Part shown: in pieces, positions 17,980-27,923 of the stretch | Numbering within the stretch: the first letter of the stretch is position 1 | Layout of the letters: each line of letters opens with the position of its first letter | NCBI RefSeq assembly: GCF_900112525.1 | Contig: NZ_FOMD01000001.1 | Location: forward strand, 1,054,001-1,118,000 | From: Klenkia taihuensis | Lineage (GTDB): Bacteria; Actinomycetota; Actinomycetes; Mycobacteriales; Geodermatophilaceae | DNA length: 64,000 nt | Direction of reading: 5' to 3' | Made by a program: the position numbers and the translations under genes | Notes under the pieces: model-generated | What the model was told of the DNA's origin: nothing | Databases searched by the model: none | The model's input: only the letters and a program-made list of their open reading frames with translations

Positions 17980-18396
17980 ATGCTGATCCCGCGTCGCGTC
18001 AAGCACCGCAAGCAGCACCGTCCCGACCGCACCGGTCGGGCCAAGGGCGGCACCGCGATCAACTTCGGCGAGTACGCCATCCAGGCCCTCGAGCCGGCGT
18101 ACGTCACCAACCGCCAGATCGAGTCCGCCCGTATCGCCATGACCCGGCACATCCGTCGTGGCGGCAAGGTGTGGATCTCGATCTACCCCGACCGCCCGCT
18201 GACCAAGAAGCCGGCCGAGACCCGCATGGGTTCCGGCAAGGGCTCGCCCGAGTGGTGGGTCGCCAACGTGAAGCCCGGCCGCATCATGTTCGAGCTGTCC
18301 GGTGTCGACGAGCCCATCGCCCGCGAGGCGATGCGCCGCGCCATCCACAAGCTCCCCATGAAGTGCCGCTTCATCACCCGTGAAGGAGAGGTGTGA
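17980..18396 (+). CDS. rplP: 50S ribosomal protein L16
   Basis: Protein uL16 (138 aa), near the A-site tRNA elbow. The [15 protein letters not shown] start, the [17 protein letters not shown] loop and [14 protein letters not shown] are all present. Lies 3 nt after rpsC and overlaps rpmC at ATGA-type junction. Confidence 0.99.
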   Translation: MLIPRRVKHRKQHRPDRTGRAKGGTAINFGEYAIQALEPAYVTNRQIESARIAMTRHIRRGGKVWISIYPDRPLTKKPAETRMGSGKGSPEWWVANVKPGRIMFELSGVDEPIAREAMRRAIHKLPMKCRFITREGEV

Positions 18397-18629
18397 TGGC
18401 TGCCGGCCTCACCGCCCCGGAGCTCCGCGAGCTCTCGGTGGACGAGCTCGCCACGCGTCTGCGTGAGTCGAGGGAAGAACTGTTCAACCTGCGGTTCCAG
18501 GTGGCCACCGGCCAGCTGGACAACAACCGGCGGCTGCAGACCGTCCGCCGCGACATCGCCCGGATCTACACGATCATGCGCGAGCGCGAGCTGGGCCTGT
18601 CGGTCGCCCCGAACGAGGGTGTGGCATGA
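18396..18629 (+). CDS. rpmC: 50S ribosomal protein L29
   Basis: Protein uL29 (77 aa), beside L23 at the tunnel exit. Two helices: [27 protein letters not shown] and [26 protein letters not shown] 18396 was chosen since AAGGAG (18383-18388) is 7 nt away; GTG at 18393 would give only 4 nt. Overlaps rplP by 1 nt and rpsQ by 4 nt. Confidence 0.98.
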   Translation: MAAGLTAPELRELSVDELATRLRESREELFNLRFQVATGQLDNNRRLQTVRRDIARIYTIMRERELGLSVAPNEGVA

Positions 18630-18934
18630 GCGAGACCACCAACGAGACCAACGAGGCCGTCGCCTCCGGTCCCGGCCTGGCCGGTCGTGGCTACCGCAAG
18701 GTCCGTGAGGGCCTGGTCGTCTCCGACAAGATGGACAAGACCATCGTCGTCGAGGTCGAGGACCGCGTGAAGCACGGCCTGTACGGCAAGGTCCTGCGCC
18801 GCACCAGCAAGCTGAAGGCGCACGACGAGGACGGCACCGCCGGCATCGGCGACCGCGTCCAGATCATGGAGACCCGGCCGATGTCGGCCACCAAGCGCTG
18901 GCGCCTGGTGACCGTGATCGAGAAGGCCAAGTAG
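18626..18934 (+). CDS. rpsQ: 30S ribosomal protein S17
   Basis: Protein uS17 (102 aa), an OB-fold protein binding the 5' domain of 16S rRNA. The core starts at [22 protein letters not shown] and ends [13 protein letters not shown], preceded by about 25 hydrophilic residues as in other actinobacteria. Last gene of the S10 operon; a 213-nt gap filled with hairpins follows before rplN. Confidence 0.98.
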   Translation: MSETTNETNEAVASGPGLAGRGYRKVREGLVVSDKMDKTIVVEVEDRVKHGLYGKVLRRTSKLKAHDEDGTAGIGDRVQIMETRPMSATKRWRLVTVIEKAK

Positions 18935-18962
18935 GCCTCCACGACGTCCCAGGTCCGGTGTG

Positions 18963-18992
18963 ACGACGCCCCCGTGGAAACGGGGGAGTCGT
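18963..18992 (+). terminator. S10 operon terminator hairpin
   Basis: ACGAC-G-CCCCCGT (18963-18975) pairs with ACGGGGG-A-GTCGT (18980-18992): a 13-nt arm with one G/A mismatch, loop GGAA. It starts 28 nt after rpsQ. No T-run. Probably separates the S10 and spc units at least partly. Confidence 0.6.
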
Positions 18993-18998
18993 TGCGCG

Positions 18999-19072
18999 TA
19001 CCCTGGACCACTGGTGCCTCCGCGGAGGCACCGCAACCCGGGACCTGACGGCCGGCGGCGAGAGCCGCCGGC
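18999..19072 (+). promoter_or_regulatory. Possible spc promoter and leader with two perfect hairpins
   Basis: TACCCT at 18999-19004 matches the TAnnnT -10 form, although no good -35 is seen. Then come a perfect 20-nt palindrome (19013-19032, arms GGTGCCTCCG and CGGAGGCACC) and a 9-bp stem-loop (GCCGGCGGC, GAGA loop, 19051-19072). If the -10 is real, both hairpins lie at the 5' end of the spc mRNA. Confidence 0.4.
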
Positions 19073-19147
19073 TGTCGCACGTGGGTCCCGACCGCCGCTT
19101 CACCGACTCGGCCCGGCGGTCAACCTCACCACCTCAGGAGCTACGCA

Positions 19148-19516
19148 GTGATCCAGCAGGAGTCACGACTGCGGGTCGCCGACAACACCGGTGCCAAGGA
19201 GATCTTGTGCATCCGTGTGCTCGGCGGGTCCGGTCGTCGCTACGCGGGCATCGGCGACGTCATCGTCGGCACCGTGAAGGACGCCATCCCCGGCGCGGGG
19301 GTCAAGAAGGGCGACGTGGTCAAGGCCGTCGTCGTGCGCACCGTCAAGGAGCGGCGCCGTCCCGACGGCTCCTACATCCGCTTCGACGAGAACGCCGCCG
19401 TGATCATCCGCGACAGCGGTGACCCGCGCGGTACCCGCATCTTCGGCCCCGTCGGCCGCGAGCTGCGCGACAAGCGCTTCATGCGGATCATCTCGCTCGC
19501 CCCGGAGGTGTTGTGA
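19148..19516 (+). CDS. rplN: 50S ribosomal protein L14
   Basis: Protein uL14 (122 aa), which forms bridges to the 30S and binds RsfS. Starts with [18 protein letters not shown] and keeps [18 protein letters not shown]. Start GTG with CAGGAG upstream. First gene of the spc operon; overlaps rplX by 4 nt when the GTG start of rplX is used. Confidence 0.99.
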   Translation: MIQQESRLRVADNTGAKEILCIRVLGGSGRRYAGIGDVIVGTVKDAIPGAGVKKGDVVKAVVVRTVKERRRPDGSYIRFDENAAVIIRDSGDPRGTRIFGPVGRELRDKRFMRIISLAPEVL

Positions 19517-19854
19517 CCATGGCGGAGAAGACCCCCTCCCTGAAGGTCAAGAAGGGCGACCAGGTCGTCGTCCTGTCCGGCAAGGACAAGGGTGCGAAGG
19601 GGCGCGTCATCGCCGCCTTCCCCAAGACCGGCAAGGTGCTCGTCGAGGGCATCGGCCGGGTCAAGAAGCACACCCGCGTGAGCACCAGCCAGCGCGGCTC
19701 GCAGTCGGGCGGGATCGTCACCCAGGAGGCGGCCATCCACGTGAGCAACGTGATGGTCATCGACTCCGAGGGCAAGCCGACCCGCGTCGGCTACCGCAAG
19801 GACGAGGACGGACGCAGCATCCGGGTCTCGAAGCGCACCGGTAAGGACCTCTGA
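19513..19854 (+). CDS. rplX: 50S ribosomal protein L24
   Basis: Protein uL24 (113 aa from GTG 19513, or 111 from ATG 19519), an early assembly protein with a KOW motif ([20 protein letters not shown]). GGAGG at 19504-19508 is 4 nt from the GTG and 10 nt from the ATG, so the start is undecided. rplE follows after 2 nt. Confidence 0.97.
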   Translation: MTMAEKTPSLKVKKGDQVVVLSGKDKGAKGRVIAAFPKTGKVLVEGIGRVKKHTRVSTSQRGSQSGGIVTQEAAIHVSNVMVIDSEGKPTRVGYRKDEDGRSIRVSKRTGKDL

Positions 19855-19856
19855 TC

Positions 19857-20441
19857 ATGAGCGCACCCACCCGAGAGCTGCCCCGGCTGCTCGCCCGCTA
19901 CCGCGAGGACATCGCGCCGGCGCTGCAGAACGAGTTCGGCTACGCCAACGTCATGCAGATCCCCGGTCTGACCAAGATCGTGGTCAACATGGGCGTCGGC
20001 GAGGCCACCCGTGACGCCAAGCTGATGGACGGCGCGGTCCGCGACCTCACCGCCATCACCGGCCAGAAGCCCGCGGTCGTCCGCGCCCGCAAGTCCATCG
20101 CCCAGTTCAAGCTGCGCGAGGGCATGCCGATCGGCGCCAAGGTCACCCTGCGCGGGGACCGCATGTGGGAGTTCCTGGACCGGCTGCTCAGCCTGGCCCT
20201 GCCCCGCATCCGCGACTTCCGCGGCCTGAACTCCAAGCAGTTCGACGGCCACGGCAACTACACGTTCGGGCTGACCGAGCAGTCGATGTTCCGCGAGATC
20301 GACGTGGACAAGATCGACCGTCCGCGCGGCATGGACATCACGCTCGTCACCACCGCCACCACCGACGAGGAGGGTCGCGAGCTGCTCAGCCTGCTGGGCT
20401 TCCCCTTCGCCGGCCAGACCGTCGTCCAGACGACCCGCTGA
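19857..20441 (+). CDS. rplE: 50S ribosomal protein L5
   Basis: Protein uL5 (194 aa), part of the 5S rRNP and bridge B1b. Keeps the [11 protein letters not shown] strand, [25 protein letters not shown] segment, and [10 protein letters not shown] near the end. ATG lies 2 nt after rplX. A GGGAACAGGAG region before rpsN follows. Confidence 0.99.
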   Translation: MSAPTRELPRLLARYREDIAPALQNEFGYANVMQIPGLTKIVVNMGVGEATRDAKLMDGAVRDLTAITGQKPAVVRARKSIAQFKLREGMPIGAKVTLRGDRMWEFLDRLLSLALPRIRDFRGLNSKQFDGHGNYTFGLTEQSMFREIDVDKIDRPRGMDITLVTTATTDEEGRELLSLLGFPFAGQTVVQTTR

Positions 20442-20460
20442 GCCGGGAACAGGAGACACC

Positions 20461-20646
20461 ATGGCCAAGAAGGCGCTCGTCAACAAGGCGGCCCGCACCC
20501 CCAAGTTCAAGGTCCGCGGCTACACGCGGTGCCAGCGCTGCGGTCGCCCGCACGCCGTGTTCCGCAAGTTCGGCCTCTGCCGCATCTGCGTCCGGGAGAT
20601 GGCCCACGCGGGCGAGCTCCCCGGCGTGACCAAGTCCTCCTGGTGA
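20461..20646 (+). CDS. rpsN: 30S ribosomal protein S14, zinc-binding type
   Basis: Protein uS14 (61 aa) of the short zinc-binding form, with Cys24, Cys27, Cys40 and Cys43. This is the C+ variant; many actinobacteria also carry a longer zinc-free copy elsewhere under Zur control. AACAGGAG lies just upstream of the ATG. Followed by a 97-nt gap before rpsH that contains nothing recognisable beyond a short ACCGCGGT palindrome. Confidence 0.99.
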   Translation: MAKKALVNKAARTPKFKVRGYTRCQRCGRPHAVFRKFGLCRICVREMAHAGELPGVTKSSW

Positions 20647-20743
20647 CCTGCACCCCGTAGGCCACCACCCCACGCACCACCGATCACCGACAGGCCCCCG
20701 CACGGCGCGGAGGGAACCGCGGTGAGAGAGGCACGACCGACAC

Positions 20744-21154
20744 ATGACGATGACCGACCCGATCGCGGACATGCTCACGCGGCTCCGGAACGCGAACTCC
20801 GCGTACCACGACGCCGCGGCCATGCCGTCGTCGAAGCTCAAGACCAAGATCGCCGAGATCCTCCAGCAGGAGGGCTACATCGCCGGCTGGAAGGTCAACG
20901 ACGTCGAGAAGGACGGCCAGGTCCGCAAGGAGCTGGTGGTCGACCTGAAGTACGGCCCCAACCGCGAGCGCAGCATCGCCGGTGTCCGGCGGGTCTCCAA
21001 GCCGGGTCTGCGGGTCTACGCCAAGTCCACCGCCCTGCCCAAGGTCCTCGGCGGGCTCGGGGTGGCGATCATCTCCACCTCGACCGGTCTGCTGACCGAC
21101 AAGCAGGCGAACAAGAAGGGCGTGGGTGGGGAAGTCCTCGCCTACGTCTGGTAA
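20744..21154 (+). CDS. rpsH: 30S ribosomal protein S8
   Basis: Protein uS8 (136 aa), a primary 16S rRNA binder and, in enterobacteria, the spc operon repressor. Begins [17 protein letters not shown], as in mycobacteria, so ATG 20744 is preferred over the one 6 nt later. Ends in GGEVLAYVW. rplF follows after 13 nt. Confidence 0.99.
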   Translation: MTMTDPIADMLTRLRNANSAYHDAAAMPSSKLKTKIAEILQQEGYIAGWKVNDVEKDGQVRKELVVDLKYGPNRERSIAGVRRVSKPGLRVYAKSTALPKVLGGLGVAIISTSTGLLTDKQANKKGVGGEVLAYVW

Positions 21155-21167
21155 GGGAGCGCACCAG

Positions 21168-21707
21168 ATGTCTCGAATCGGACGACTCCCCGTCACCGTC
21201 CCGGGCGGCGTCGACGTCGCCATCGACGGTCGCACCGTGAACGTGAAGGGCCCCAAGGGCTCGCTGGCCCACACCGTCGCCTCCCCGATCTTCGTGGAGA
21301 AGGACGAGTCGGGCGCGCTGCTCGTGCAGCGGCCGGACGACGAGCGGGAGAGCCGCGCGCTGCACGGCCTCTCGCGCACCCTGATCGCCAACATGATCAC
21401 CGGCGTCACCGAGGGCTACACCAAGACCCTCGAAATCGTCGGCGTCGGCTACCGCGTGCAGGCCCGCGGCTCGGACCTCGAGTTCGCGCTCGGCTTCAGC
21501 CACCCGGTGCTGGTGAAGGCGCCCGAGGGCATCACCTTCACCGTCGAGGCCCCGACCCGCTTCAAGGTCAGCGGCATCGACAAGCAGCAGGTCGGCGAGG
21601 TCGCCGCCAAGATCCGCAAGCTGCGCCGGCCCGACCCCTACAAGGGCAAGGGCGTCCGGTACCAGGGCGAGGTCATCAAGCGCAAGGTCGGGAAGACGGG
21701 CAAGTGA
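21168..21707 (+). CDS. rplF: 50S ribosomal protein L6
   Basis: Protein uL6 (179 aa), near the factor-binding site. Starts [17 protein letters not shown], which fixes the ATG at 21168; the open frame extends further up without conserved residues. The C-terminal [16 protein letters not shown] motif is present. Shares the TGATG junction with rplR. Confidence 0.99.
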   Translation: MSRIGRLPVTVPGGVDVAIDGRTVNVKGPKGSLAHTVASPIFVEKDESGALLVQRPDDERESRALHGLSRTLIANMITGVTEGYTKTLEIVGVGYRVQARGSDLEFALGFSHPVLVKAPEGITFTVEAPTRFKVSGIDKQQVGEVAAKIRKLRRPDPYKGKGVRYQGEVIKRKVGKTGK

Positions 21708-22123
21708 TGGCAGACACCAAGAGCAACGAGAAGTCGGCCCGGGTGCACAAGCCCGTCGGCACCGACATCAGCACCTCGCGGCGGCTGTCGCGCGCCCGCC
21801 GGCACAACCGGCTGCGCAAGCGCGTCGCCGGGACGCCCGAGCGCCCCCGCATGGTCGTCAAGCGCAGCTCGCGCCACGTCCACGTGCAGGTCGTCGACGA
21901 CACCCAGGGCATCACCCTGGTCAGCGCCTCGACCATGGACGCCTCGCTGCGCGGCACCGCCGGCGACAAGTCGGCGCTGGCCCGCCAGGTCGGCGCGCTC
22001 GTGGCCGACCGGGCCAAGGCCGCCGGCATCACCGCCGTCGTGTTCGACCGGGGCGGCAACCGCTACCACGGCCGGCTCGCGGCGCTGGCCGACGGGGCCC
22101 GCGAGGGCGGGCTGGACTTCTGA
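21707..22123 (+). CDS. rplR: 50S ribosomal protein L18
   Basis: Protein uL18 (138 aa), a 5S rRNA binder. Core from [25 protein letters not shown] to [19 protein letters not shown], preceded by a polar tail of about 25 residues. Start may be ATG 21707 (1-nt overlap with rplF) or GTG 21704. Confidence 0.98.
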   Translation: MADTKSNEKSARVHKPVGTDISTSRRLSRARRHNRLRKRVAGTPERPRMVVKRSSRHVHVQVVDDTQGITLVSASTMDASLRGTAGDKSALARQVGALVADRAKAAGITAVVFDRGGNRYHGRLAALADGAREGGLDF

Positions 22124-22169
22124 TGGGCGCCCAGCAGCTCATGACCACGCAGATCGAGAGGGACTTCTG

Positions 22170-22802
22170 ATGCCAGGACCACAGCGACGCGGCGGTGGCG
22201 CCGGCGGTGCCGGTGGCGCCGGCGGCGGCAACGACCGACGTGACCGGCGGGACGGCGGCGGCCGCGGCCCCGGCGGCCCGGCCGAGAAGAGCCAGTTCCT
22301 CGAGCGGGTCGTGGCCATCAACCGCGTGTCCAAGGTCGTCAAGGGTGGTCGTCGCTTCAGCTTCACCGCCCTGGTGATCGTGGGCGACGGCGACGGCACC
22401 GTGGGTGTCGGCTACGGCAAGGCCAAGGAGGTGCCCGCGGCGATCGCCAAGGGCGTCGAGGAGGCCAAGAAGCACTTCTACCGCGTGCCGCGCATCGCCA
22501 GCACCATCCCGCACCCGGTGCAGGGCGAGGCCGCTGCCGGTGTCGTGCTGCTCAAGCCTGCCAGCCCCGGTACCGGTGTCATCGCCGGTGGCCCGGTGCG
22601 TGCGGTGCTCGAGTGCGCCGGCATCCACGACGTGCTGTCCAAGAGCCTCGGGTCCTCGAACCCGATCAACATCGTGCACGCCACGATGCAGGCGCTGAAG
22701 GACCTCGTCCGCCCCGAGGAGATCGCGGCCCGCCGTGGTCTGCCGCTCGAGGACGTCGCCCCCGCCGCCATGCTGCGGGCGCGTGCCGGTCAGGGGGTGT
22801 GA
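22170..22802 (+). CDS. rpsE: 30S ribosomal protein S5
   Basis: Protein uS5 (210 aa), at the mRNA entry channel, with helicase and accuracy roles. Residues 1-38 are a Gly- and Arg-rich disordered extension; the S5 core runs from [22 protein letters not shown] to the C-terminal [19 protein letters not shown] precedes the ATG. rpmD starts 1 nt after the stop. Confidence 0.99.
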   Translation: MPGPQRRGGGAGGAGGAGGGNDRRDRRDGGGRGPGGPAEKSQFLERVVAINRVSKVVKGGRRFSFTALVIVGDGDGTVGVGYGKAKEVPAAIAKGVEEAKKHFYRVPRIASTIPHPVQGEAAAGVVLLKPASPGTGVIAGGPVRAVLECAGIHDVLSKSLGSSNPINIVHATMQALKDLVRPEEIAARRGLPLEDVAPAAMLRARAGQGV

Positions 22803-22803
22803 C

Positions 22804-22986
22804 GTGGCGCAGATCAAGGTCACCCAGGTCAAGTCCGCGATCGGCACCAAGCCGAACCAGCGGCAGACGCTGCGGTCGCTCGGCCTGAAGCGGATCAACC
22901 ACACGGTCGTCCAGGAGGACCGCCCGGAGATCCGCGGCATGGTCGCCACGGTGACCCACCTGGTCGCCGTCGAAGAGATCGCCTGA
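22804..22986 (+). CDS. rpmD: 50S ribosomal protein L30
   Basis: Protein uL30 (60 aa). The sequence [24 protein letters not shown] and [15 protein letters not shown] is typical. GTG 22804 lies 1 nt after the rpsE stop. rplO follows after 22 nt. Confidence 0.98.
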   Translation: MAQIKVTQVKSAIGTKPNQRQTLRSLGLKRINHTVVQEDRPEIRGMVATVTHLVAVEEIA

Positions 22987-23008
22987 GCGGTCGAGAAGGA
23001 ACACTGAC

Positions 23009-23452
23009 ATGACTCTGAAGGTCCACCACCTGCGTCCGGCCCCCGGCGCCCACACCAAGAAGACCCGCGTGGGTCGTGGTGAGGGCTCCAAGGGCAAGAC
23101 CGCCGGTCGCGGTACCAAGGGTTCCGGTGCCCGCGTGCAGGTCTCTGCGCGCTTCGAGGGTGGCCAGACCCCGCTGTACATGCGGCTGCCGAAGCTGTCG
23201 GGCTTCACCCCGCGGAACAAGGTCGTCTTCCAGGTCGTCAACCTGGACAAGATCGCCTCGCTGTTCCCCGACGGTGGCCCGGTGAACCCGGAGACGCTGG
23301 CCCAGGCCGGCGCCGTCCGTCGCAACCAGCCCGTCAAGGTGCTCGGCACCGGCGAGCTGGGGGGCGTCAAGGTCGAGGTCTCGGCCCACGCCTTCTCCGC
23401 GTCCGCGGCCGAGAAGATCGCCGCGGCCGGGGGCAGCACCACCCAGCTGTAG
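23009..23452 (+). CDS. rplO: 50S ribosomal protein L15
   Basis: Protein uL15 (147 aa), a late assembly protein. N-terminal RNA-binding part with [22 protein letters not shown], then the globular part ending [13 protein letters not shown]. An AGAAGGAA site precedes the ATG. It is followed at once by the clearest terminator in the ribosomal cluster. Confidence 0.99.
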   Translation: MTLKVHHLRPAPGAHTKKTRVGRGEGSKGKTAGRGTKGSGARVQVSARFEGGQTPLYMRLPKLSGFTPRNKVVFQVVNLDKIASLFPDGGPVNPETLAQAGAVRRNQPVKVLGTGELGGVKVEVSAHAFSASAAEKIAAAGGSTTQL

Positions 23453-23459
23453 TGAAGGT

Positions 23460-23512
23460 CCCCCTGATCCACCCGGTGACCCGGGTGGGTCAGGGGGGCT
23501 TTCTGCTGTTGT
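23460..23512 (+). terminator. Intrinsic terminator after rplO
   Basis: CCCCTGATCCACCCGG (23461-23476) pairs with 23481-23496 with a single G-U wobble, loop TGAC, followed by GGCTTTCTGCTGTTGTT. This is one of the few hairpins in the window with a T-rich tail. secY therefore probably has its own promoter. Confidence 0.8.
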
Positions 23513-23518
23513 TAACCT
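23513..23518 (+). promoter_or_regulatory. Possible -10 box for secY
   Basis: TAACCT lies 25 nt before the secY GTG, just past the rplO terminator. No clear -35 was found, which is not unusual in actinobacteria. Confidence 0.4.
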
Positions 23519-23543
23519 CGCACGACCGACTCGGGGAGGGCAC

Positions 23544-24854
23544 GTGCTGCAGGCGTTCGCCGCGGCGTTCCGGACGCCAGACCTCCGGCGCAAGCTGTTG
23601 TTCTCCCTGGCGATCATCGCCGTGTACCGGCTGGGCGCCAGCGTCCCCGGGCCGGGGGTGTCCATCGAGGCCATCAACAGCTGCCTCGACCAGGCCAACG
23701 CCTCCGACCAGCGCGACGTCTACTCGCTGGTCAACCTGTTCTCCGGCGGCGCGCTGCTGCGCCTGTCGATCTTCGCGCTCGGGATCATGCCGTACATCAC
23801 GGCGAGCATCATCGTGCAGCTGCTGGTCGTGGTCATCCCGCGCTTCGAGCAGCTGAAGAAGGAAGGGCAGTCGGGCCAGCAGAAGCTGACCCAGTACACC
23901 CGCTACCTCACGATCGCCCTGGCGATCCTGCAGAGCACCGGGATCATCGCGCTGGCCCGCAGCGGCCAGCTGTTCCCGAACTGCCAGCAGGAGCTCATCC
24001 CCTCGCAGTCCATCTGGACCACCGTCGTGCTGGTCATCGCGCTGACCGCCGGCACCGCCATGATCATGTGGCTGGGCGAGCTGCTGACCGAGAAGGGCAT
24101 CGGCAACGGCATGTCCGTGCTGATCTTCACCTCGATCGCGGCGCGCATCCCGGCCGAGGGCGGCTCGATCCTGCAGTCGCGCGGTGGCCTGGTGTTCGGC
24201 CTGGTGTGCGTGCTGGCCCTCGTCGTCATCGCCTCGGTCGTCTACGTCGAGCAGGCCCAACGCCGCATCCCGGTGCAGTACGCCAAGCGGATGGTCGGCC
24301 GGCGCATGTACGGCGGCACCTCGACCTACCTGCCGCTGAAGGTGAACCAGGCCGGTGTCATCCCGGTCATCTTCGCCTCGTCGCTGCTGTACCTGCCGCA
24401 GCTGATCAGCCAGCTGCAGGGTGACTCCGCGGGCTCGGTGCGGCAGTTCTTCGAGACCTACGTCATCAACCAGTCCAGCCCGGTGCACATCGCCATCTAC
24501 TTCGGCCTGATCGTGTTCTTCACGTACTTCTACGTGTCGATCACCTTCAACCCCGAGGAGCGGGCCGACGACATGAAGCGCTACGGCGGCTTCATCCCGG
24601 GCATCCGTCCGGGTCGTCCGACGGCCGAGTACCTGCAGTACGTGCTCTCCCGGATCACCCTGCCCGGGTCGATCTACCTGGGTCTGGTGGCCGTGCTGCC
24701 CAACCTCTTCCTGTCGATCACGCAGGAGGGCCAGAACCAGAACTTCCCGTTCGGCGGGACCGCAGTGCTGATCATGGTGGGAGTGGGCTTGGAGACGGTG
24801 AAGCAGATCGAGACGCAGCTCAACCAGCGCAACTACGAAGGGTTCCTGAAGTAG
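23544..24854 (+). CDS. secY: Preprotein translocase subunit SecY
   Basis: Channel-forming subunit of the Sec translocon (436 aa, about ten transmembrane helices). Starts with [23 protein letters not shown], contains the plug region after [10 protein letters not shown], and the cytoplasmic loop [35 protein letters not shown]. Start GTG has GGGGAGGG upstream. Its stop shares one base with the adk start. Confidence 0.99.
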   Translation: MLQAFAAAFRTPDLRRKLLFSLAIIAVYRLGASVPGPGVSIEAINSCLDQANASDQRDVYSLVNLFSGGALLRLSIFALGIMPYITASIIVQLLVVVIPRFEQLKKEGQSGQQKLTQYTRYLTIALAILQSTGIIALARSGQLFPNCQQELIPSQSIWTTVVLVIALTAGTAMIMWLGELLTEKGIGNGMSVLIFTSIAARIPAEGGSILQSRGGLVFGLVCVLALVVIASVVYVEQAQRRIPVQYAKRMVGRRMYGGTSTYLPLKVNQAGVIPVIFASSLLYLPQLISQLQGDSAGSVRQFFETYVINQSSPVHIAIYFGLIVFFTYFYVSITFNPEERADDMKRYGGFIPGIRPGRPTAEYLQYVLSRITLPGSIYLGLVAVLPNLFLSITQEGQNQNFPFGGTAVLIMVGVGLETVKQIETQLNQRNYEGFLK

Positions 24855-25456
24855 TGCGCGTCGTCCTCCTGGGCCCCCCCGGAGCGGGCAAGGGCACCCA
24901 GGCGCAGATCATCGCGGGCCGCCTCGGCGTCCCGGCCATCTCCACCGGCGATATCTTCCGGGCCAACGTGAGCGGGCAGACCGAGCTCGGCCGGCAGGCC
25001 AAGGTGTTCATGGACGCCGGCGACCTCGTCCCCGACGAGATCACCGTCGCCATGGTCAGCGACCGGCTCGCCGAGCCCGACGCCAAGGCCGGGTTCCTGC
25101 TCGACGGGTTCCCGCGCACCATCGCGCAGGCCGAGCAGCTCCGGGAGTCCCTGACGGAGCTGGGGCAGACGCTCACCTGCGTGCTGGAGCTCGTCGTCGA
25201 CGAGGAGGAGCTGGTCCGGCGCCTGTCGGGCCGGGTGGTCATCGTCGACGGCAAGCCCGTGCAGCGCGAGGACGACAAGCCCGAGACCGTCCGGCACCGG
25301 CTGGAGGTCTACCACCGCCAGACCGAGCCGCTGTCGGGCTGGTACGCCGAGGAGGGCCTGCTGGCCCGCATCGACGCCATCGGCGAGATCGACGAGGTCA
25401 CCGGCCGGGCGATGGACGCCCTGGCCGCGGCCGACACCGACGACCCGAAGGGCTGA
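24854..25456 (+). CDS. adk: Adenylate kinase
   Basis: Interconverts ATP + AMP and two ADP in the cytoplasm (200 aa). P-loop [11 protein letters not shown] near residues 7-17, AMP-binding STGDIFRAN, and LLDGFPRT. The LID is of the short type and lacks the zinc cysteines. GTG start overlaps the secY stop by 1 nt, the standard secY-adk-map arrangement. Confidence 0.98.
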   Translation: MRVVLLGPPGAGKGTQAQIIAGRLGVPAISTGDIFRANVSGQTELGRQAKVFMDAGDLVPDEITVAMVSDRLAEPDAKAGFLLDGFPRTIAQAEQLRESLTELGQTLTCVLELVVDEEELVRRLSGRVVIVDGKPVQREDDKPETVRHRLEVYHRQTEPLSGWYAEEGLLARIDAIGEIDEVTGRAMDALAAADTDDPKG

Positions 25457-25534
25457 GCCGGTGCGCCGCCGGGGGCCCCGGTGACCGCCGGGCTCCTCGG
25501 GCGGCTGCCGCTCGTCGCCCGGTGGAGGGGACGC

Positions 25535-26338
25535 ATGATCCAGATCAAGACCGCGCACGAGATCGAGCTCATGCGCGCCGCGGGCCTCGTGGTGGCCGGT
25601 GCGCTCGCGGCCGTCCGGGCCGAGGTCCGGGCGGGCGTGACCACCGCCGAGCTCGACGCCGTCGCCGAGGACCACATCCGCAGCGCCGGCGCGGTGCCCT
25701 CGTTCCTGGGGTACCACGGGTTCACCGGCACGATCTGCGCGTCGGTCAACGACGAGGTCGTGCACGGCATCCCGGCGGCCGGCCGCACCCTGGCCGAGGG
25801 CGACAACATCTCCATCGACTGCGGCGCGATCCTGTCGGGCTGGCACGGCGACTCGGCGATCACCGTCACGGTGGGGGAGCCCTCGGCCGCCGACGCAGCG
25901 CTCATCGCCGTCACCGAGCGGTCGATGTGGGCCGGTCTGGCGAAGGCGCTGGCCGGCGGGCGGCTGTCGGACATCAGCTCGGCGGTGGAGGACGCCATCA
26001 CCGCCGAGGAGCACCGCTACGGGATCGTCGACCACTACGGCGGGCACGGCATCGGCACCGAGATGCACCAGGACCCGCACGTGCTCAACTACGGCCGGCC
26101 CGGCCGCGGTCCCAAGCTCGTGCCCGGCCTCGCGCTGGCCATCGAGCCCATGGTGACCGTCGGGGACCCCGACACCGTCGAGCTCGAGGACGGCTGGACC
26201 GTGGTGACCAAGGACGGCTCGCGGGCCGCGCACTTCGAGCACACCGTCGCCATCACCCCCGAGGGCCCGTGGGTCCTCACCGCGGAGGACGGCGGCGTCG
26301 CGGGCTTGGCACCGTTCGGCATCACGCCCCGTACCTGA
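25535..26338 (+). CDS. map: Type I methionine aminopeptidase
   Basis: Removes the initiator Met from nascent proteins (267 aa). Pita-bread fold with metal ligands in [30 protein letters not shown] and [12 protein letters not shown] 25535 was chosen because GGAGGGG lies 4 nt upstream; the open frame reaches 25481 but without conserved residues. Last gene of the secY-adk-map unit, closed by a 9-bp hairpin. Confidence 0.98.
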   Translation: MIQIKTAHEIELMRAAGLVVAGALAAVRAEVRAGVTTAELDAVAEDHIRSAGAVPSFLGYHGFTGTICASVNDEVVHGIPAAGRTLAEGDNISIDCGAILSGWHGDSAITVTVGEPSAADAALIAVTERSMWAGLAKALAGGRLSDISSAVEDAITAEEHRYGIVDHYGGHGIGTEMHQDPHVLNYGRPGRGPKLVPGLALAIEPMVTVGDPDTVELEDGWTVVTKDGSRAAHFEHTVAITPEGPWVLTAEDGGVAGLAPFGITPRT

Positions 26339-26344
26339 TGAGCG

Positions 26345-26367
26345 CCCCGGGTCACACCGACCCGGGG
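26345..26367 (+). terminator. Hairpin after map
   Basis: CCCCGGGTC (26345-26353) pairs with GACCCGGGG (26359-26367), loop ACACC. It abuts the infA promoter -35 element. Confidence 0.6.
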
Positions 26368-26397
26368 TTGGAACGGCTGTGACCTGCGGGGTACAGT
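26368..26397 (+). promoter_or_regulatory. Promoter of the alpha operon (infA)
   Basis: TTGGAA at 26368-26373 and TACAGT at 26392-26397, with an 18-nt spacer. Transcription would begin near 26404, leaving a leader of about 170 nt before infA. Confidence 0.55.
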
Positions 26398-26573
26398 GGC
26401 CGCTGGCGTTCGCGCCGTCCGTCGTCGTGCTGTGGCCGCACGCCGTCGGGCGCCCTCTGCGAGTACGCCCGCACCAGACACCCCAGCACCACCCGTCCGC
26501 GCCGGAACCGGCGCCGGCGGGACGCGAACCGGCGTGCGCCGGAGGAACACCAGATCGGGAGGCCGTACAGGGA

Positions 26574-26795
26574 ATGGCGAAGAAGGACGGGGCCATCGAG
26601 GTCGAGGGTCGAGTCGTCGAGCCGCTCCCCAACGCGATGTTCCGGGTGGAGCTCCAGAACGGGCACCGGGTGCTCGCGCACATCAGCGGCAAGATGCGGC
26701 AGCACTACATCCGCATCCTGCCCGAGGACCGCGTGGTCGTGGAGCTCTCGCCCTACGACCTCACGCGCGGTCGCATCGTCTACCGCTACAAGTGA
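26574..26795 (+). CDS. infA: Translation initiation factor IF-1
   Basis: OB-fold factor (73 aa) that blocks the A site during initiation. [23 protein letters not shown] and [13 protein letters not shown] are near identical to the family. ATG at 26574 has an AGGGA site. First gene of the alpha operon. Confidence 0.99.
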   Translation: MAKKDGAIEVEGRVVEPLPNAMFRVELQNGHRVLAHISGKMRQHYIRILPEDRVVVELSPYDLTRGRIVYRYK

Positions 26796-26862
26796 CCGCC
26801 ACGGGCCCGGCCGACCGCCGAGGCCCGTGACCACGAACGACTGAGAAATGAGGGCGGCACCG

Positions 26863-26976
26863 GTGAAGGTCCAGCCGTCGGTGAAGAAGATCTGCGACAA
26901 GTGCAAGGTGATCCGCCGGCACGGCCGGGTCATGGTCATCTGCGACAACGCCCGGCACAAGCAGCGCCAGGGCTGA
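26863..26976 (+). CDS. rpmJ: 50S ribosomal protein L36
   Basis: Protein bL36, only 37 residues. Begins with [19 protein letters not shown] and has zinc ligands Cys11, Cys14, Cys27 and His32, i.e. the zinc-containing form. GTG start; 14 nt before rpsM. The actinobacterial order infA-rpmJ-rpsM supports it. Confidence 0.98.
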   Translation: MKVQPSVKKICDKCKVIRRHGRVMVICDNARHKQRQG

Positions 26977-26990
26977 GGGAGTAACAGGAC

Positions 26991-27365
26991 ATGGCACGAC
27001 TGGCCGGCGTCGATCTGCCCCGCGAGAAGCGGATGGAGATCGCGCTCACCTACATCTACGGGATCGGCCCGACCTCGGCGAAGGCCACCCTGGCCGCGAC
27101 CGGTGTCAGCCCGGACCTGCGCGCCAAGGACCTCTCCGACGAGGACCTGCTGAAGCTGCGCGACTACATCGACGAGCACTTCCGCGTCGAGGGTGACCTG
27201 CGCCGCGAGGTGGCCGCCGACATCCGCCGCAAGGTCGAGATCGGCTGCTACCAGGGCCTGCGGCACCGCCGCGGTCTGCCCGTCCGCGGGCAGCGCACCA
27301 AGACCAACGCGCGCTCCAGCAAGGGCCCGCGCAAGACCATCGCCGGCAAGAAGAAGGCCCGCTGA
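26991..27365 (+). CDS. rpsM: 30S ribosomal protein S13
   Basis: Protein uS13 (124 aa), at the 30S head, forming bridges to L5. Typical [14 protein letters not shown] start, the helix-two-turn-helix [10 protein letters not shown] and the [11 protein letters not shown] basic tail. AACAGGAC precedes the ATG. Confidence 0.99.
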   Translation: MARLAGVDLPREKRMEIALTYIYGIGPTSAKATLAATGVSPDLRAKDLSDEDLLKLRDYIDEHFRVEGDLRREVAADIRRKVEIGCYQGLRHRRGLPVRGQRTKTNARSSKGPRKTIAGKKKAR

Positions 27366-27404
27366 CCCAGCGGTAGCCCTCACCGGCACCCGCCCCGGCC
27401 GTCG

Positions 27405-27423
27405 CGCCCCCGCAGAGGGGGCG
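27405..27423 (+). terminator. Hairpin between rpsM and rpsK
   Basis: CGCCCCC (27405-27411) pairs with GGGGGCG (27417-27423) around GCAGA; flanking GGCCG/CGGCC can extend it. It lies inside the alpha operon, so full termination is unlikely. Confidence 0.4.
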
Positions 27424-27472
27424 GCCGCGGGCTCCCCCTGCACCACCAGGCCACGAACGAGAAGAGAGAGTC

Positions 27473-27877
27473 ATGCCTCCCAGGGCACGCGCAGCCGGCG
27501 CCAAGAAGGTGCGCCGCAAGGAGAAGAAGAACGTCGCCCACGGCGCGGCGCACATCAAGAGCACCTTCAACAACACGATCGTGTCGATCACCGACCCCAC
27601 GGGCAACGTGATCAGCTGGGCCTCGGCCGGGCACGTCGGGTTCAAGGGCTCCCGCAAGTCCACGCCGTTCGCGGCGCAGATGGCTGCCGAGAACGCCGCG
27701 CGCAAGGCGCAGGAGCACGGCATGCGGAAGGTCGACGTCTTCGTGAAGGGTCCCGGCTCCGGCCGCGAGACCGCCATCCGCTCCCTCCAGGCCACCGGCC
27801 TCGAGGTCGGGCAGATCTCCGACGTCACCCCCCAGCCGCACAACGGCTGCCGCCCCAAGAAGCGCCGCCGGGTCTGA
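27473..27877 (+). CDS. rpsK: 30S ribosomal protein S11
   Basis: Protein uS11 (134 aa), platform protein near the E site. Keeps [15 protein letters not shown] and the ending [29 protein letters not shown] site precedes the ATG. Confidence 0.99.
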   Translation: MPPRARAAGAKKVRRKEKKNVAHGAAHIKSTFNNTIVSITDPTGNVISWASAGHVGFKGSRKSTPFAAQMAAENAARKAQEHGMRKVDVFVKGPGSGRETAIRSLQATGLEVGQISDVTPQPHNGCRPKKRRRV

Positions 27878-27923
27878 CCCGCGCCTTCTCTGACTCACTC
27901 TTAGAAACCCAGGGAGACCCGAC

